16,227 nucleotides of DNA from Candidatus Roizmanbacteria bacterium RIFCSPHIGHO2_01_FULL_39_8 (GTDB taxonomy: Bacteria; Patescibacteriota; Microgenomatia; UBA1406; GWC2-37-13), in contig MFZI01000041.1 in the NCBI GenBank assembly GCA_001789355.1, positions 10,415 to 26,641 of the forward strand, read 5' to 3'. This document shows positions 1-7,258 of the stretch, one piece after another. The notes under the pieces were generated by a model that saw only the letters and a program-made list of their open reading frames with translations, ran no database searches and had not been told where the DNA came from. The position numbers were made by a program, and so were the translations under genes. How positions within the stretch are numbered: the stretch's first letter is position 1; each line of letters starts with the position of its first letter.

Positions 1-1219
1 GCGATGTCTTGGCAGTTGCTATCCATAGATTATCTTGATTTTTCCAATCGATATTACGATAGATCGTACGAATCATCAAAAGAAGCAAAATAAAAACAAA
101 AACTCCGTATACTTTAACTTTATGAGAATCTTTTTCTGCTATTTTTCCTAAGAGGTATCCAACTGCAAATAGAATCCCGGCTGTTCCAAGATAGACATAT
201 CTTTCCGCAACAATCCACGATATTCTAAAGGGAGTCAGCGTAGGAAGTAACGTAATGACAAAAAAACTGATCCAAAAAAAGACGGCTTTATTCTTCTTGA
301 ATGCGACCACTGCTACGGTAAGGAACCCAAGGAAAAGAAGAAGATAGGCAACATACCGCCCGTAAGTAAAATTCAATTCAGAATGGTAAAAAGTAAGGTA
401 TACCGGCAGAAAAATAAGCCGGAGATACGATACGATCGCTATCGGGATTTGATAGATCGGATTATCAAATCCTTCCTGCAAATGAAACTGTGATTGGAGA
501 AAGTTCACCCTTTCGGTAAGACGCAGCATCAAATAAAGTATTCCCCAGAAGAAACTTACTAAGAAATAGGGAATGATTTTTATCCAGCGGTCTTTTAAAG
601 AACCGAAACAAAATTCATATAACAAAAGCACGAATGGCAAAACCACTGCTTTTTCCGAAGTCGAAAGAGCCAAAAGGAAGGAAAAAAGGGACAAGGCATA
701 AAGAAATCCCGTAACTCGTAACGTGTAACTTGTAACTTGAATTTTTACCGATAGAATGAACAATAAAAACGACAGAAGAAAGAAAAAAGCATACTGACTA
801 TATACTCCACCGGAGATCCAGGTAACCGACTCGCTCAAAACCGGATGCACTGCAAAGAGAGCCGAAACTAAGATGGCGATAGTTTTTCCGGATAATCTGC
901 GGATTATTACATACAATAGCAGGACATTTCCCAGATGGAAAAATACATTCAACAGGCGGAAAAAAAAGGGGGCAGCTCCGCCTATTTTAAAGATGATATA
1001 AAAAGGAATTGACCTCGCAAAAAAAAGCGGATTAGTGAAAAGGTAGCCGATGGTCTTAATGGTTGGATTTCCGGGTATAGCGGCAATATCATCTGATACG
1101 AAATCGTTCCACAAGGAGTTCGTATAGCAGATGAAGACAAGTAAGGTAAGCAAAAGAAATGACTCTACATTTTCCTTCAGAAAGCCTTTAATCATATGAA
1201 GGGGTCTTTTCTCGTCCAT
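1..1219 (-). CDS. GT-C membrane glycosyltransferase, TMTC/DUF1736-like (C-terminus outside window)
   Basis: Reading the minus strand from ATG at 1219 gives 406 uninterrupted residues that leave the window at base 1, so the C-terminus is missing. The protein is polytopic, with about nine to ten hydrophobic segments. Motifs match the TMTC-type GT-C enzymes that use polyprenyl-phosphate sugars at the outer membrane face: an acidic pair after TM1 (NDFVSDD, 38-44), HPVLSESVTWISG (125-137) and AERYVYL (338-344). Family members normally continue into a TPR domain, which would lie beyond the edge. A second in-frame ATG lies at 1195. Residues around 160-170 are encoded by a 7-bp minisatellite. The gene is divergent from the glycan cassette. 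Membership of the GT-C class is seen in the motifs; an O-glycosylation role is inferred from the family. Confidence 0.8.
   Translation of the reverse strand, partial: MDEKRPLHMIKGFLKENVESFLLLTLLVFICYTNSLWNDFVSDDIAAIPGNPTIKTIGYLFTNPLFFARSIPFYIIFKIGGAAPFFFRLLNVFFHLGNVLLLYVIIRRLSGKTIAILVSALFAVHPVLSESVTWISGGVYSQYAFFFLLSFLLFILSVKIQVTSYTLRVTGFLYALSLFSFLLALSTSEKAVVLPFVLLLYEFCFGSLKDRWIKIIPYFLVSFFWGILYLMLRLTERVNFLQSQFHLQEGFDNPIYQIPIAIVSYLRLIFLPVYLTFYHSELNFTYGRYVAYLLLFLGFLTVAVVAFKKNKAVFFWISFFVITLLPTLTPFRISWIVAERYVYLGTAGILFAVGYLLGKIAEKDSHKVKVYGVFVFILLLLMIRTIYRNIDWKNQDNLWIATAKTS
711..738. repeat. Four-copy heptanucleotide minisatellite inside the GT-C gene
   Basis: GTAAC recurs at 711, 718, 725 and 732, giving four 7-bp units (GTAACTC, GTAACGT, GTAACTT, GTAACTT). 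In the minus-strand gene it encodes part of a loop reading QVTSYTLRVT. The reading frame stays open across it. Confidence 0.8.
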
Positions 1220-1227
1220 TGTAACCT

Positions 1228-1255
1228 ATGATATACTATAGCGAACTAAAAACAA
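1228..1255 (-). promoter_or_regulatory. Putative promoter of the GT-C gene
   Basis: On the minus strand TTGTTT (1250-1255) is followed after 16 nt by TATCAT (1228-1233), whose 3' end lies 8 nt before the ATG. This would give a transcript with almost no leader. The same stretch is copy A of the three-copy motif in this intergenic region. Confidence 0.45.
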
Positions 1256-1381
1256 AATAGCTCTTTTTAACTTATTATTAGGGAAACTTCCTTTTTGTTA
1301 TAGTTCGCTATATAGGGTACCAAACAAAATGAATTAAGTTCAATGATTACATATTGCTAACCTAATATTTTGTTTTGGTAC

Positions 1382-1390
1382 TGCTATAAT
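1382..1390 (+). promoter_or_regulatory. Extended -10 promoter of the acyltransferase gene
   Basis: TGCTATAAT is a perfect extended -10 element (TGn plus consensus TATAAT). No convincing -35 is present at 16-18 nt, as is usual for extended -10 promoters. Transcription would start near 1397, leaving about 14 nt before the ATG and no Shine-Dalgarno. Confidence 0.6.
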
Positions 1391-1410
1391 ATCACTCCGC
1401 TATCAATTCT

Positions 1411-2025
1411 ATGAACATGCTTTCCAAAACAGTAGGTTATATTTCATCCATACCTGGCCGTTTGAAGGGAATGAAGTTTGGCAAAAACAGCTATATTGCT
1501 CCAGGCTATGATTGGTTCAATGTTGATTTAAAGGGAGTCGTTATCGGAAACAATGTAGTAATCGGCCGCAACGCCTGGATCCAAACCATCGGGAAAATTG
1601 ACCCGGTTAATGATATAAAAAGAAAAAAACCGGGTCAGTTTAACACGAATATAAAAACCGAATCAGCTGACACGGGCGGTAAGATAATCATTGGGGACAA
1701 TACGCAGATTGGCCGCTATACAAATATTTCAGCGGTGAGAAAAATTACGATAGGAACAAATTGCCTCATCGCATACAATGTCACAATCGCTGATCATGAT
1801 CATCACTTTACTGCCAAAAAAACCCCGATGGAATCGGGAGTGGGCACCCCAAAAGAAATTACGATCGGCGACGAATGTTTTATTGGAGCTCATTCATTTA
1901 TCCTCAAAGGGGTGAGATTGGGGAAACATTGTGTCGTTGGAGCAAATAGCGTCGTTACCAAATCCTTTTCGCCCAATTCGGTCCTCGCCGGAAACCCGGC
2001 AAGACTAATTAGAAAGTTAAAATAG
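1411..2025 (+). CDS. Left-handed beta-helix (hexapeptide repeat) O-acyltransferase
   Basis: The 204-residue protein belongs to the WbbJ/maltose-galactoside acetyltransferase-like group, which transfers an acyl group (usually acetyl from acetyl-CoA) to a sugar hydroxyl. Hexapeptide repeats with spaced small aliphatic residues occupy about 44-60 and 90-190, for example VVIGNNVVIGRN and ITIGDECFIGAH. The probable catalytic histidine lies in DHDHHF (128-133) on the usual loop. The ending VLAGNPARLIRK is typical of the family. The ATG at 1411 is used; ATG at 1417 is a possible alternative. It opens the plus-strand cassette and could acetylate the glycan built by the glycosyltransferases downstream. 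The substrate is unknown. Confidence 0.88.
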   Translation: MNMLSKTVGYISSIPGRLKGMKFGKNSYIAPGYDWFNVDLKGVVIGNNVVIGRNAWIQTIGKIDPVNDIKRKKPGQFNTNIKTESADTGGKIIIGDNTQIGRYTNISAVRKITIGTNCLIAYNVTIADHDHHFTAKKTPMESGVGTPKEITIGDECFIGAHSFILKGVRLGKHCVVGANSVVTKSFSPNSVLAGNPARLIRKLK

Positions 2026-2035
2026 GTCATTTGTC

Positions 2036-2056
2036 ATCCCCGACTTGATCGGGGAT
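2036..2056. repeat. Palindromic repeat 1: 8-bp perfect hairpin
   Basis: ATCCCCGA and TCGGGGAT form an 8-bp perfect stem around a 5-nt loop just after the acyltransferase stop. It resembles the GTCATCCCCGA...TCGGGGATCC dispersed palindromes found in many bacterial genomes. There is no T run, so it is not an obvious terminator. Confidence 0.75.
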
Positions 2057-2120
2057 CCAGAATGGAATGATTTGTATAAAGATTTGATTTAAATAGTCCG
2101 AATTACGAAACTCATAACAG

Positions 2121-2206
2121 TGTCATTGCGAGGAGTGTAGCGACGTGGCAATCTCTTTTAAATAATTGAGATTGCTTCGCTTCACAAATCACCGCTCGCA
2201 ACGACA
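2121..2206. repeat. Palindromic repeat 2: 86-bp imperfect inverted repeat
   Basis: The ends TGTCATTGCGAG (2121-2132) and CTCGCAACGACA (2195-2206) are inverted copies with one mismatch. The inner arms GGCAATCTC (2147-2155) and GAGATTGC (2168-2175) also pair, so the unit folds into one long hairpin. The sequence is of the well-known dispersed TGTCATTGCGAG type, a non-coding MITE-like palindrome. No transposase is nearby. Confidence 0.8.
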
Positions 2207-2259
2207 AAATACAGATTACTAAGACAGTCTAATAGAGTTTCACAATTCACGTTAAATAG

Positions 2260-2279
2260 ATTCCCGTTTACACGGGAAT
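2260..2279. repeat. Palindromic repeat 3: perfect 8-bp hairpin
   Basis: ATTCCCGT and ACGGGAAT pair perfectly around a 4-nt loop, 12 bp before the GT2 start. It is followed by GACAGA, matching the common dispersed CCCGTnnnnACGGGAATGACA repeat. Being so near the start codon, it could affect translation of the next gene. Confidence 0.75.
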
Positions 2280-2291
2280 GACAGAAAAATT

Positions 2292-3215
2292 ATGGAGCTT
2301 ATCAGTATAGGAATGCCTACCTATAATGGCAATAGATACCTACGAGCCACGATCAACTCTCTTCTTGCCCAAACATACAAGAATTTTGAACTCATTATCT
2401 CGGATGACAATTCCACCGACCGGACCGCAGCCATTTGTCAAGAGTTCACAAAAAAAGACAGGAGAATTATTTTTATTCAGCAAAAGAAACGGCTTGGGTT
2501 CGCCCGCAATTTCAACTTTGTCTTGCAAAAAGCCGGAACTCCGTACTTTCTTTGGGCAGGTCAGGATGACCTCTGGGATAAAAATTACATAAAAATCCTA
2601 CTTCAACTTCTTGAATCAAACCCCGATGCAGTTTCTGCCGTCTCTAACTATCAAAATCTCTTTGAAGGCAAGAAATACACCGTCAAAAAACACAACTTTA
2701 ATGAGCAAGAAACGAATAATTTAAATAGAACTGTAAACTCTCTCCTCCACTTCATCATTACCAATAACCTCTCCTATTTTTATGGATTACACAAGACCGC
2801 TGTCTTAAAAAGAATCGGCGGATACCAAATTGATTCTAGACCTTTTTTCAAAAGCAGCGACTACCTTACCATCTTTAGATTGCTTACTCAGGGTCGAATG
2901 GTTTTTTCTCATAAAACATTATTTTTCAAAAGGGAAACAGGAATGTTTACTAGACGATTCACCCTCCTTGAAAAACGCCGATTTACAAAAAAAGTCAGGG
3001 CTGCGATCATACGCTATCTTTCCCTACCGCTAAGCTTCGTTTATGATGCTTTATTATCTATTCGTTATATGGTCTTTTCACATTTTAGCACCTGGCAAAA
3101 AGTGGTTTTAATAGTTAATATTGCTATTTTCTATTTGAGAAGAAATTTTGAATTTCTCCTCAGTATCCTGCAGGGAATTTGGTATCTTATAAAAGGGATA
3201 ATACGAAGTCTATGA
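2292..3215 (+). CDS. Family 2 glycosyltransferase (GT-A)
   Basis: The 307-residue protein begins MELISIGMPTYNG, the usual GT2 N-terminus. SDDNSTD (37-43) is the nucleotide-sugar binding acidic motif, and QDD (91-93) is the DXD-like metal site. Two hydrophobic stretches near the C-terminus (about 268-307) suggest membrane association. It should transfer a sugar from a nucleotide donor onto a growing surface glycan at the cytoplasmic face; donor and acceptor cannot be read from the sequence. No Shine-Dalgarno is visible, and palindromic repeat 3 sits just upstream. Its TGA stop overlaps the next start as ATGA, indicating an operon and translational coupling. Confidence 0.9.
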   Translation: MELISIGMPTYNGNRYLRATINSLLAQTYKNFELIISDDNSTDRTAAICQEFTKKDRRIIFIQQKKRLGFARNFNFVLQKAGTPYFLWAGQDDLWDKNYIKILLQLLESNPDAVSAVSNYQNLFEGKKYTVKKHNFNEQETNNLNRTVNSLLHFIITNNLSYFYGLHKTAVLKRIGGYQIDSRPFFKSSDYLTIFRLLTQGRMVFSHKTLFFKRETGMFTRRFTLLEKRRFTKKVRAAIIRYLSLPLSFVYDALLSIRYMVFSHFSTWQKVVLIVNIAIFYLRRNFEFLLSILQGIWYLIKGIIRSL

Positions 3216-4312
3216 ATGAATCAATCCTGGCTTTCATGAACGCCTACACAAGAGGAAAAAGTGGGGCAGACATGTGTTTCATAGAGATTTTCAAGCGCCT
3301 CAAATGCAAAAATGTATCGATCGTTACTTCGCAGTTGGGAAAACAGCTCGTGCAAAAAAATGGACTTTCCGCAAAATACTACATCACTAGCCGTGAAAAA
3401 ACATTTCAAAGCGTAATTCAAACCTATGTAAGACGAATATTTTCAGGAATCATTTTTAGCCTCAAATCTCCACCTCCAAACATTGTCTATGCCACCTCCG
3501 ATGCACTCCCCGACGTACTACCTACCCTAATTATGAAACTGAGGAATAAAAAAGTTGAATGGGTACAAAAGATCTTTCATCTTATCCCCAAAGAGAGAAA
3601 ACTCTCCTTTTATTCCCAAAAACTGAGTTTCTTTTTCATCAGACGCTTTGCCGACGTGATCATCGTCGACAATGATTTTTTGCTAAAAGAGCTGGAAAAT
3701 CAAAAGTTTCCTACAGATAAAATCAAAGTAAACTATTTAGGAATAGACGTAGGCTATTTTGACTCCGTTTCAAAAACAAAGCGAACCTTCGACGCCGTCT
3801 TCATGGGCCGCCTTCACAAGTCGAAAGGCATATTTGACCTTGTTGCAATTTGGAAAAATATTCTCATAAATCTCCCGAATGCTAAACTGGCGATCATCGG
3901 AACGGGTGAAAAGAAAATCGTGACCGAATTAAAAGATCTCATTGTTAAGAATGGTCTTAAAAAAAATATAACCATGTTTGGATACCTCGAGGACAATCAT
4001 GCTTACTCGCTGATTAAATCAAGTCAGGTCTTTGTCTACCCGAGTTATGAAGAGGGCTTTGGGATGGTGATCGGGGAAGTGATGGCGTGTAAAATACCGG
4101 TAATTGCATATGACTTACCTGCCTATACCTATACATTCAAAAAAGCTATCCAAACAGTTCCCTTAGGAAACACACATCTCTTCTCCAGAGCTCTTTTGGA
4201 ACTGCTTGTAAGCAACGAAGAGAGAGAAAGGCTCACACAGAAAGGATATACTCTTGCTAAGAAGTATACTTGGAAATCAACTGTGGAAAGAGAACGCAAA
4301 TACCTATGGTAA
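3212..4312 (+). CDS. Family 4 glycosyltransferase (GT-B)
   Basis: The start is taken as ATG at 3212, overlapping the previous stop as ATGA; a longer frame from 3179 would run 37 bp into the upstream gene and adds no domain. The 366-residue protein has a GKSGAD motif near the N-terminus, a linker into the C-terminal Rossmann domain at MGRLHKSKG (about 198-206) and the family signature EEGFGMVIGE (280-289), whose glutamates contact the nucleotide sugar. It is expected to be a retaining glycosyltransferase acting in the same glycan pathway as its neighbours. Its end overlaps the next gene by 7 bp. Confidence 0.9.
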   Translation: MNESILAFMNAYTRGKSGADMCFIEIFKRLKCKNVSIVTSQLGKQLVQKNGLSAKYYITSREKTFQSVIQTYVRRIFSGIIFSLKSPPPNIVYATSDALPDVLPTLIMKLRNKKVEWVQKIFHLIPKERKLSFYSQKLSFFFIRRFADVIIVDNDFLLKELENQKFPTDKIKVNYLGIDVGYFDSVSKTKRTFDAVFMGRLHKSKGIFDLVAIWKNILINLPNAKLAIIGTGEKKIVTELKDLIVKNGLKKNITMFGYLEDNHAYSLIKSSQVFVYPSYEEGFGMVIGEVMACKIPVIAYDLPAYTYTFKKAIQTVPLGNTHLFSRALLELLVSNEERERLTQKGYTLAKKYTWKSTVERERKYLW

Positions 4313-5340
4313 AAAAACAACTATCATTCAGCATTCTTATTCCTGTATACAAGGGTTCGCTTTACTTAAAACAGGCTCTTGAGAGTATCACTCGTCAAAA
4401 ATTTCCCTATCTGGAGATCGTAGTCGTTGACGATAACAATCCCCTTGATAAAGATGAGATAGAAAGTACAAAAAAAATATTAAACGAGCTATCCCATCTT
4501 CCTAATTCTAAAATACGATATTATAAAAATAATATTAATCTAGGCAGTCAAGGAACTATAAAAAAACTGGCTTCTCTTGCCAAAGGCGATATCCTTTTTT
4601 ATCTTTGCCAAGATGACATTCTCCTTAACGGCGCTCTAAAAAAAACCAATGACGCTTTTTTTCTTGCAAAAGATATAGGAGCTGTCACAAGGCCCTTTTT
4701 TTGGTTCGACGACGATGTTTCAAAACCTCTCAGGGCAGTTCTTCCTCCAGATCGTCAAAATGACACAATTCTTTCCCTATTCGAAGGCGAGGAGGCAGTT
4801 AAATCTATTTTTGGTTCAGTTGGTCAGATATCAGGACTCGCATACCGAAAAAACTTCATACAAACCCCATTTCACCTCGATATCTTTCCCGGACATATCT
4901 ACCCCTTTGCCGGAATTCTCAAACGCCACAAATGCGTTTTTCTCAAAGATTTCACCGTGGCTGTTCGAATCAAATCCAGCCAGTCTCGACAGATTTCTTC
5001 CATTTATAACACTTCCCCACTCGCCTCCTGGATAAAGATGTTTAACTCTGTATATAAAGAAAGAAAATACGATCACGTGAGACGGCAAGGAATCAACCAT
5101 ATCGCGACTCATTATGAAGGCCTTGTCCAGATCAAAAACTTTGGCCCGAAAGGGGCAGTGGAGCGAGAGATCAAATTACATATAAAGTATTACTGGCCAA
5201 GCATTTTTCAGCCAAAATTTTGGTTCTTTGTTTTTATTACCTTACTTTTACCAAGAAGATTATTATTACCCTTAAGTGATACCTTCAAACGCGTTTTTCT
5301 GTCAAAAAATATCAGTATCACCACGAATCATAGACGTTAA
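4306..5340 (+). CDS. Family 2 glycosyltransferase (GT-A)
   Basis: The start is ATG at 4306, inside the last codons of the GT4 gene; an upstream in-frame ATG at 4270 would add 12 unlikely residues before the FSILIPVYKG strand. The protein is 344 residues long, with VDDN (41-44) and QDD (102-104) as donor and metal-binding motifs and a later acidic FDDD segment. A hydrophobic segment with a basic flank lies near the C-terminus (about 295-325). It ends the plus-strand cassette. Its TAA stop shares the palindrome TTAA (5337-5340) with the stop of the convergent antitoxin gene, so there is no intergenic space or terminator between them. Confidence 0.88.
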   Translation: MVKKQLSFSILIPVYKGSLYLKQALESITRQKFPYLEIVVVDDNNPLDKDEIESTKKILNELSHLPNSKIRYYKNNINLGSQGTIKKLASLAKGDILFYLCQDDILLNGALKKTNDAFFLAKDIGAVTRPFFWFDDDVSKPLRAVLPPDRQNDTILSLFEGEEAVKSIFGSVGQISGLAYRKNFIQTPFHLDIFPGHIYPFAGILKRHKCVFLKDFTVAVRIKSSQSRQISSIYNTSPLASWIKMFNSVYKERKYDHVRRQGINHIATHYEGLVQIKNFGPKGAVEREIKLHIKYYWPSIFQPKFWFFVFITLLLPRRLLLPLSDTFKRVFLSKNISITTNHRR

Positions 5341-5621
5341 AGCTCTAATTTTATTTTTTTCTCTGCGTACTGATGAATAAGTGCGGAAAGAAGCGTCTGA
5401 TAGGGAAGGCCCGATTCCAAGGCTTGCGCTCTAATTCTCTGTAAATCTCGTAAAGACAAACGTATATTAATATTTTTTAGTTTATTCAGAGTATTACTTG
5501 CATAACGTTGAAAATGTCGCTTTTCCTGCTTTGTTTCTTTTATTTCTACCCATTCTCCCCGCTCAAATTCATCAAGAATTTTCTTTTCTTCATTAGAAAG
5601 ATCAAAATATTTCATAGTCAT
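5337..5621 (-). CDS. Ribbon-helix-helix antitoxin of a BrnT-like TA pair
   Basis: The protein is 94 residues long. It starts with an acidic LSNEEKKILDEFERGEW segment typical of antitoxins that follow BrnT-like toxins. The second half, INIRLSLRDLQRIRAQALES followed by GLPYQTLLSALIHQY, fits an RHH/CopG DNA-binding fold: beta strand then two helices. The gene overlaps the toxin gene by 4 bp (ATGA), so the two are translated together. It should neutralise the toxin and, with it, repress the shared promoter; the palindrome at 5921-5942 is the likely operator. A second ATG two codons later (MKYF) is an alternative start. Confidence 0.82.
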   Translation of the reverse strand: MTMKYFDLSNEEKKILDEFERGEWVEIKETKQEKRHFQRYASNTLNKLKNINIRLSLRDLQRIRAQALESGLPYQTLLSALIHQYAEKKIKLEL

Positions 5622-5908
5622 TTTGAATTTTTAATTTTTTTAAATATAAAGTCTCGCGTTGCTTTCCTACTTGGAATAATTGTCTTGAGAAAAATTCTGT
5701 CCTTTTCTTCTATAAAGGGAACTAAATAAGCATAATCATTCACATTTACAACTAATATTTTTTGCTTAGGATATTTCCCTTTATTCGGATGGTTCAAAAT
5801 AGTAATAAGTTTCTCTTCATCTATTGCTTTTACAATTTCAGGAAATGAAATATTACGCTCCTGTTTGAGCTTTTCGTTCTTTTCTAAATCCCAATCGTAA
5901 TACAACAC
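5618..5908 (-). CDS. BrnT-like ribonuclease toxin
   Basis: This 96-residue protein of the BrnT/DUF497-like group has the usual order: an aromatic/WDLEKN start, NISFPEIVKAI, the central HPNKGKYPKQKILVV, YAYLVPF, and FLKTIIPSRKAT near the end. Family members act as RNA-cleaving toxins held by an RHH antitoxin. I place the start at GTG 5908. The other GTG (5914) directly abuts the -10 box TAGAAT, so it would not be in the mRNA made from that promoter. GTG 5908 is 6 nt from the -10, as for other genes here. The toxin gene precedes the antitoxin gene, as is common for this family. Family placement is good; toxicity is inferred. Confidence 0.8.
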   Translation of the reverse strand: MLYYDWDLEKNEKLKQERNISFPEIVKAIDEEKLITILNHPNKGKYPKQKILVVNVNDYAYLVPFIEEKDRIFLKTIIPSRKATRDFIFKKIKNSK

Positions 5909-5914
5909 AGTCAC

Positions 5915-5943
5915 ATTCTATGACAAATAATATTAAATGTCAA
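5915..5943 (-). promoter_or_regulatory. Consensus promoter of the toxin-antitoxin operon
   Basis: On the minus strand a perfect TTGACA (5938-5943) and TAGAAT (5915-5920) are separated by 17 nt. The -10 ends 6 nt before GTG 5908, predicting a leaderless mRNA. Confidence 0.75.
5921..5942. promoter_or_regulatory. Putative antitoxin operator palindrome
   Basis: TGACA (5921-5925) and TGTCA (5938-5942) flank a symmetric AT core (TAATATTA), a 22-bp imperfect palindrome that covers the spacer and most of the -35. Its position suits repression by an RHH antitoxin. The binding is inferred. Confidence 0.6.
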
Positions 5944-5953
5944 TAGTAGAATC

Positions 5954-7207
5954 CTACTCTATCCTCAAATAAGGAATCGTGATGATAAATCTTCCACCTT
6001 TTTCCCGATAAGCGACCTGCTTTCGTAATATCTCATCGGCAAAATTCCAGGAAAGAAGCAAAGCATAATCAGGCATATCTTTCTGCAATCGTTCTTCAGA
6101 GAAAATAGGAACATGAGTCCCCGGAGTAAATTTCCCTTGCTTATAGGAGATCGAGTCTACAATGTATTCTATGGTCCTTGTGTCTAAATTGCAGTAATTG
6201 AGAAGTACATTTCCCTTAGCAGATGCACCATACCCTACTATTTTTTTTCCGTTTCGTTTAAGTTCCTTGAGAAGTGTCACTAATGCTATCCTCATTTTCC
6301 TGACTCTTCTGCTAAAATTTTTATATGTTTTTAGCTGTCCGAAGTTGTTTTTTTTCTCGTTCTCAAGAAAAGCATCCGTCTGTTTTTCTCCCTGTAGCAG
6401 TGATTTTTTTGCGATATAAAGTCTAAGCGAGCCACCATGCACCGGAATTTTTTTAAGCTCATTAATTCGTAAATGATATCTGTCAAGCAGGATTTTCAGC
6501 GGCTGTAGGCTGAAATATGATAAATGTTCATGATAAATAGTGTCAAACTCGTTCTTTCTAAAGAGATCCGGCACATAGGGAAACTCTGCGATAAAAATCC
6601 CATCATCGGTGAGAAGATCGCTCACTCCGGAAAAAAAATTATGGAGGTTGTGTACATGAGGCATCACGTTCGTAGCAGTTATAATCTTTGCGCGTCCGTA
6701 TTTTTTAATTATTTTACTCGCCTGTTTTCTTGTAAAAAATTTATTTACATTTTCGATGCCTTTTAATTTTGCAATAAGGCTGAGATTCTCTGAAGGATCG
6801 ATCCCCAATACTTTCATTCCCTCTTTTTTAAAAAAGGTAAGAAGTGTACCGTCGTTACTTCCTATATCCACAATCAAATCCTCGCTCGACAATTTTGACT
6901 TCTTCCTTATATCCTCAACCAGGTCATTAAAATGCTTGAGCATGGTAAGCGATGTCGAAGGGATATATAGATAATTTTTAAACATTATTTTTGCAGGGAT
7001 AACATGGGTGAGCTGGACGAGGTGACAGTCCTCGCAGACACAGACGGAGAGCGGATACTTTTCTTCCTTATTCCTCAGATCTTTTATGGCTAAAAACCCG
7101 TTTGGAATGGGCATCATTCCAAGCGAAAGGAACGAGTATAATTTCTTGCTCCTGCAAATCCTGCACGATCTTAATTTAAATCTCGAAAAATCGTTTTTCC
7201 ATTTCAT
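5954..7207 (-). CDS. SAM-dependent sugar C-methyltransferase-like protein (Methyltransf_13/11/14 architecture)
   Basis: Taking ATG 7207 gives 417 residues, the family's usual size. N-terminal zinc-type cysteines are C15/C18 and C58/C61. The SAM-binding Rossmann domain carries VDIGSNDG (113-120) and GIDPSE (135-140). YHEHLSYFS (225-233) and HGGSLR (257-262) are conserved in the NDP-hexose C-methyltransferase group (TylC3/NovU type). The C-terminal domain carries GYGASAKGN (325-333). Relatives methylate a carbon of a TDP-keto sugar, so a role in making a modified sugar for the nearby glycosyltransferases is plausible; the substrate is not known. A GTG at 7231 would extend the frame by eight codons, but the -10-like TACAAT at 7217-7222 falls inside that extension. 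Confidence 0.88.
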   Translation of the reverse strand: MKWKNDFSRFKLRSCRICRSKKLYSFLSLGMMPIPNGFLAIKDLRNKEEKYPLSVCVCEDCHLVQLTHVIPAKIMFKNYLYIPSTSLTMLKHFNDLVEDIRKKSKLSSEDLIVDIGSNDGTLLTFFKKEGMKVLGIDPSENLSLIAKLKGIENVNKFFTRKQASKIIKKYGRAKIITATNVMPHVHNLHNFFSGVSDLLTDDGIFIAEFPYVPDLFRKNEFDTIYHEHLSYFSLQPLKILLDRYHLRINELKKIPVHGGSLRLYIAKKSLLQGEKQTDAFLENEKKNNFGQLKTYKNFSRRVRKMRIALVTLLKELKRNGKKIVGYGASAKGNVLLNYCNLDTRTIEYIVDSISYKQGKFTPGTHVPIFSEERLQKDMPDYALLLSWNFADEILRKQVAYREKGGRFIITIPYLRIE

Positions 7208-7216
7208 TTTGTAGCA

Positions 7217-7225
7217 ATTGTAGCA
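7217..7225 (-). promoter_or_regulatory. Extended -10 promoter of the methyltransferase gene
   Basis: The minus strand reads TGCTACAAT, an extended -10 whose 3' end is 9 nt before ATG 7207. The transcript would have a leader of about 2-3 nt. This helps to decide against the GTG start at 7231. Confidence 0.5.
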
Positions 7226-7258
7226 GAACACCTTGTAATTTTTTCAAGCTGCTTTGCT

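Larger units (their letters stand above)
1228..1394. repeat. Three related ~30-bp promoter-like motif copies forming two inverted repeats
   Basis: Copy A (minus, 1228-1258), copy B (plus, 1291-1316) and copy C (plus, 1367-1394) align over a T-rich TTTTGTT start, a central GTnC and a GCTATA core. A and B share TAGTTCGCTATA exactly. A and B are inverted relative to each other. Separately, the reverse complement of 1317-1330 (GTACCAAACAAAAT) nearly matches 1367-1381. A precedes the GT-C gene and C precedes the acyltransferase gene, so the motif may be a shared operator or promoter. A decayed small inverted-repeat element is the alternative. Confidence 0.6.

Noticed and set aside
2121..2206. CRISPR or tRNA-like structure
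   Set aside because: The region is a single imperfect palindrome, not an array of spaced direct repeats, and lacks tRNA arms.
3179..3211. Upstream ATG for the GT4 gene
   Set aside because: It would overlap the GT2 gene by 37 bp; ATG 3212 gives the ATGA overlap and a normal N-terminus.
5912..5914. GTG 5914 as toxin start
   Set aside because: It directly abuts the -10 box of a consensus promoter and so would not be in the predicted mRNA; GTG 5908 sits at the usual 6 nt.
7208..7231. GTG start extending the methyltransferase by eight codons
   Set aside because: The extension overlaps a TGnTACAAT extended -10 and adds nothing to the domain; ATG 7207 fits the usual N-terminus.
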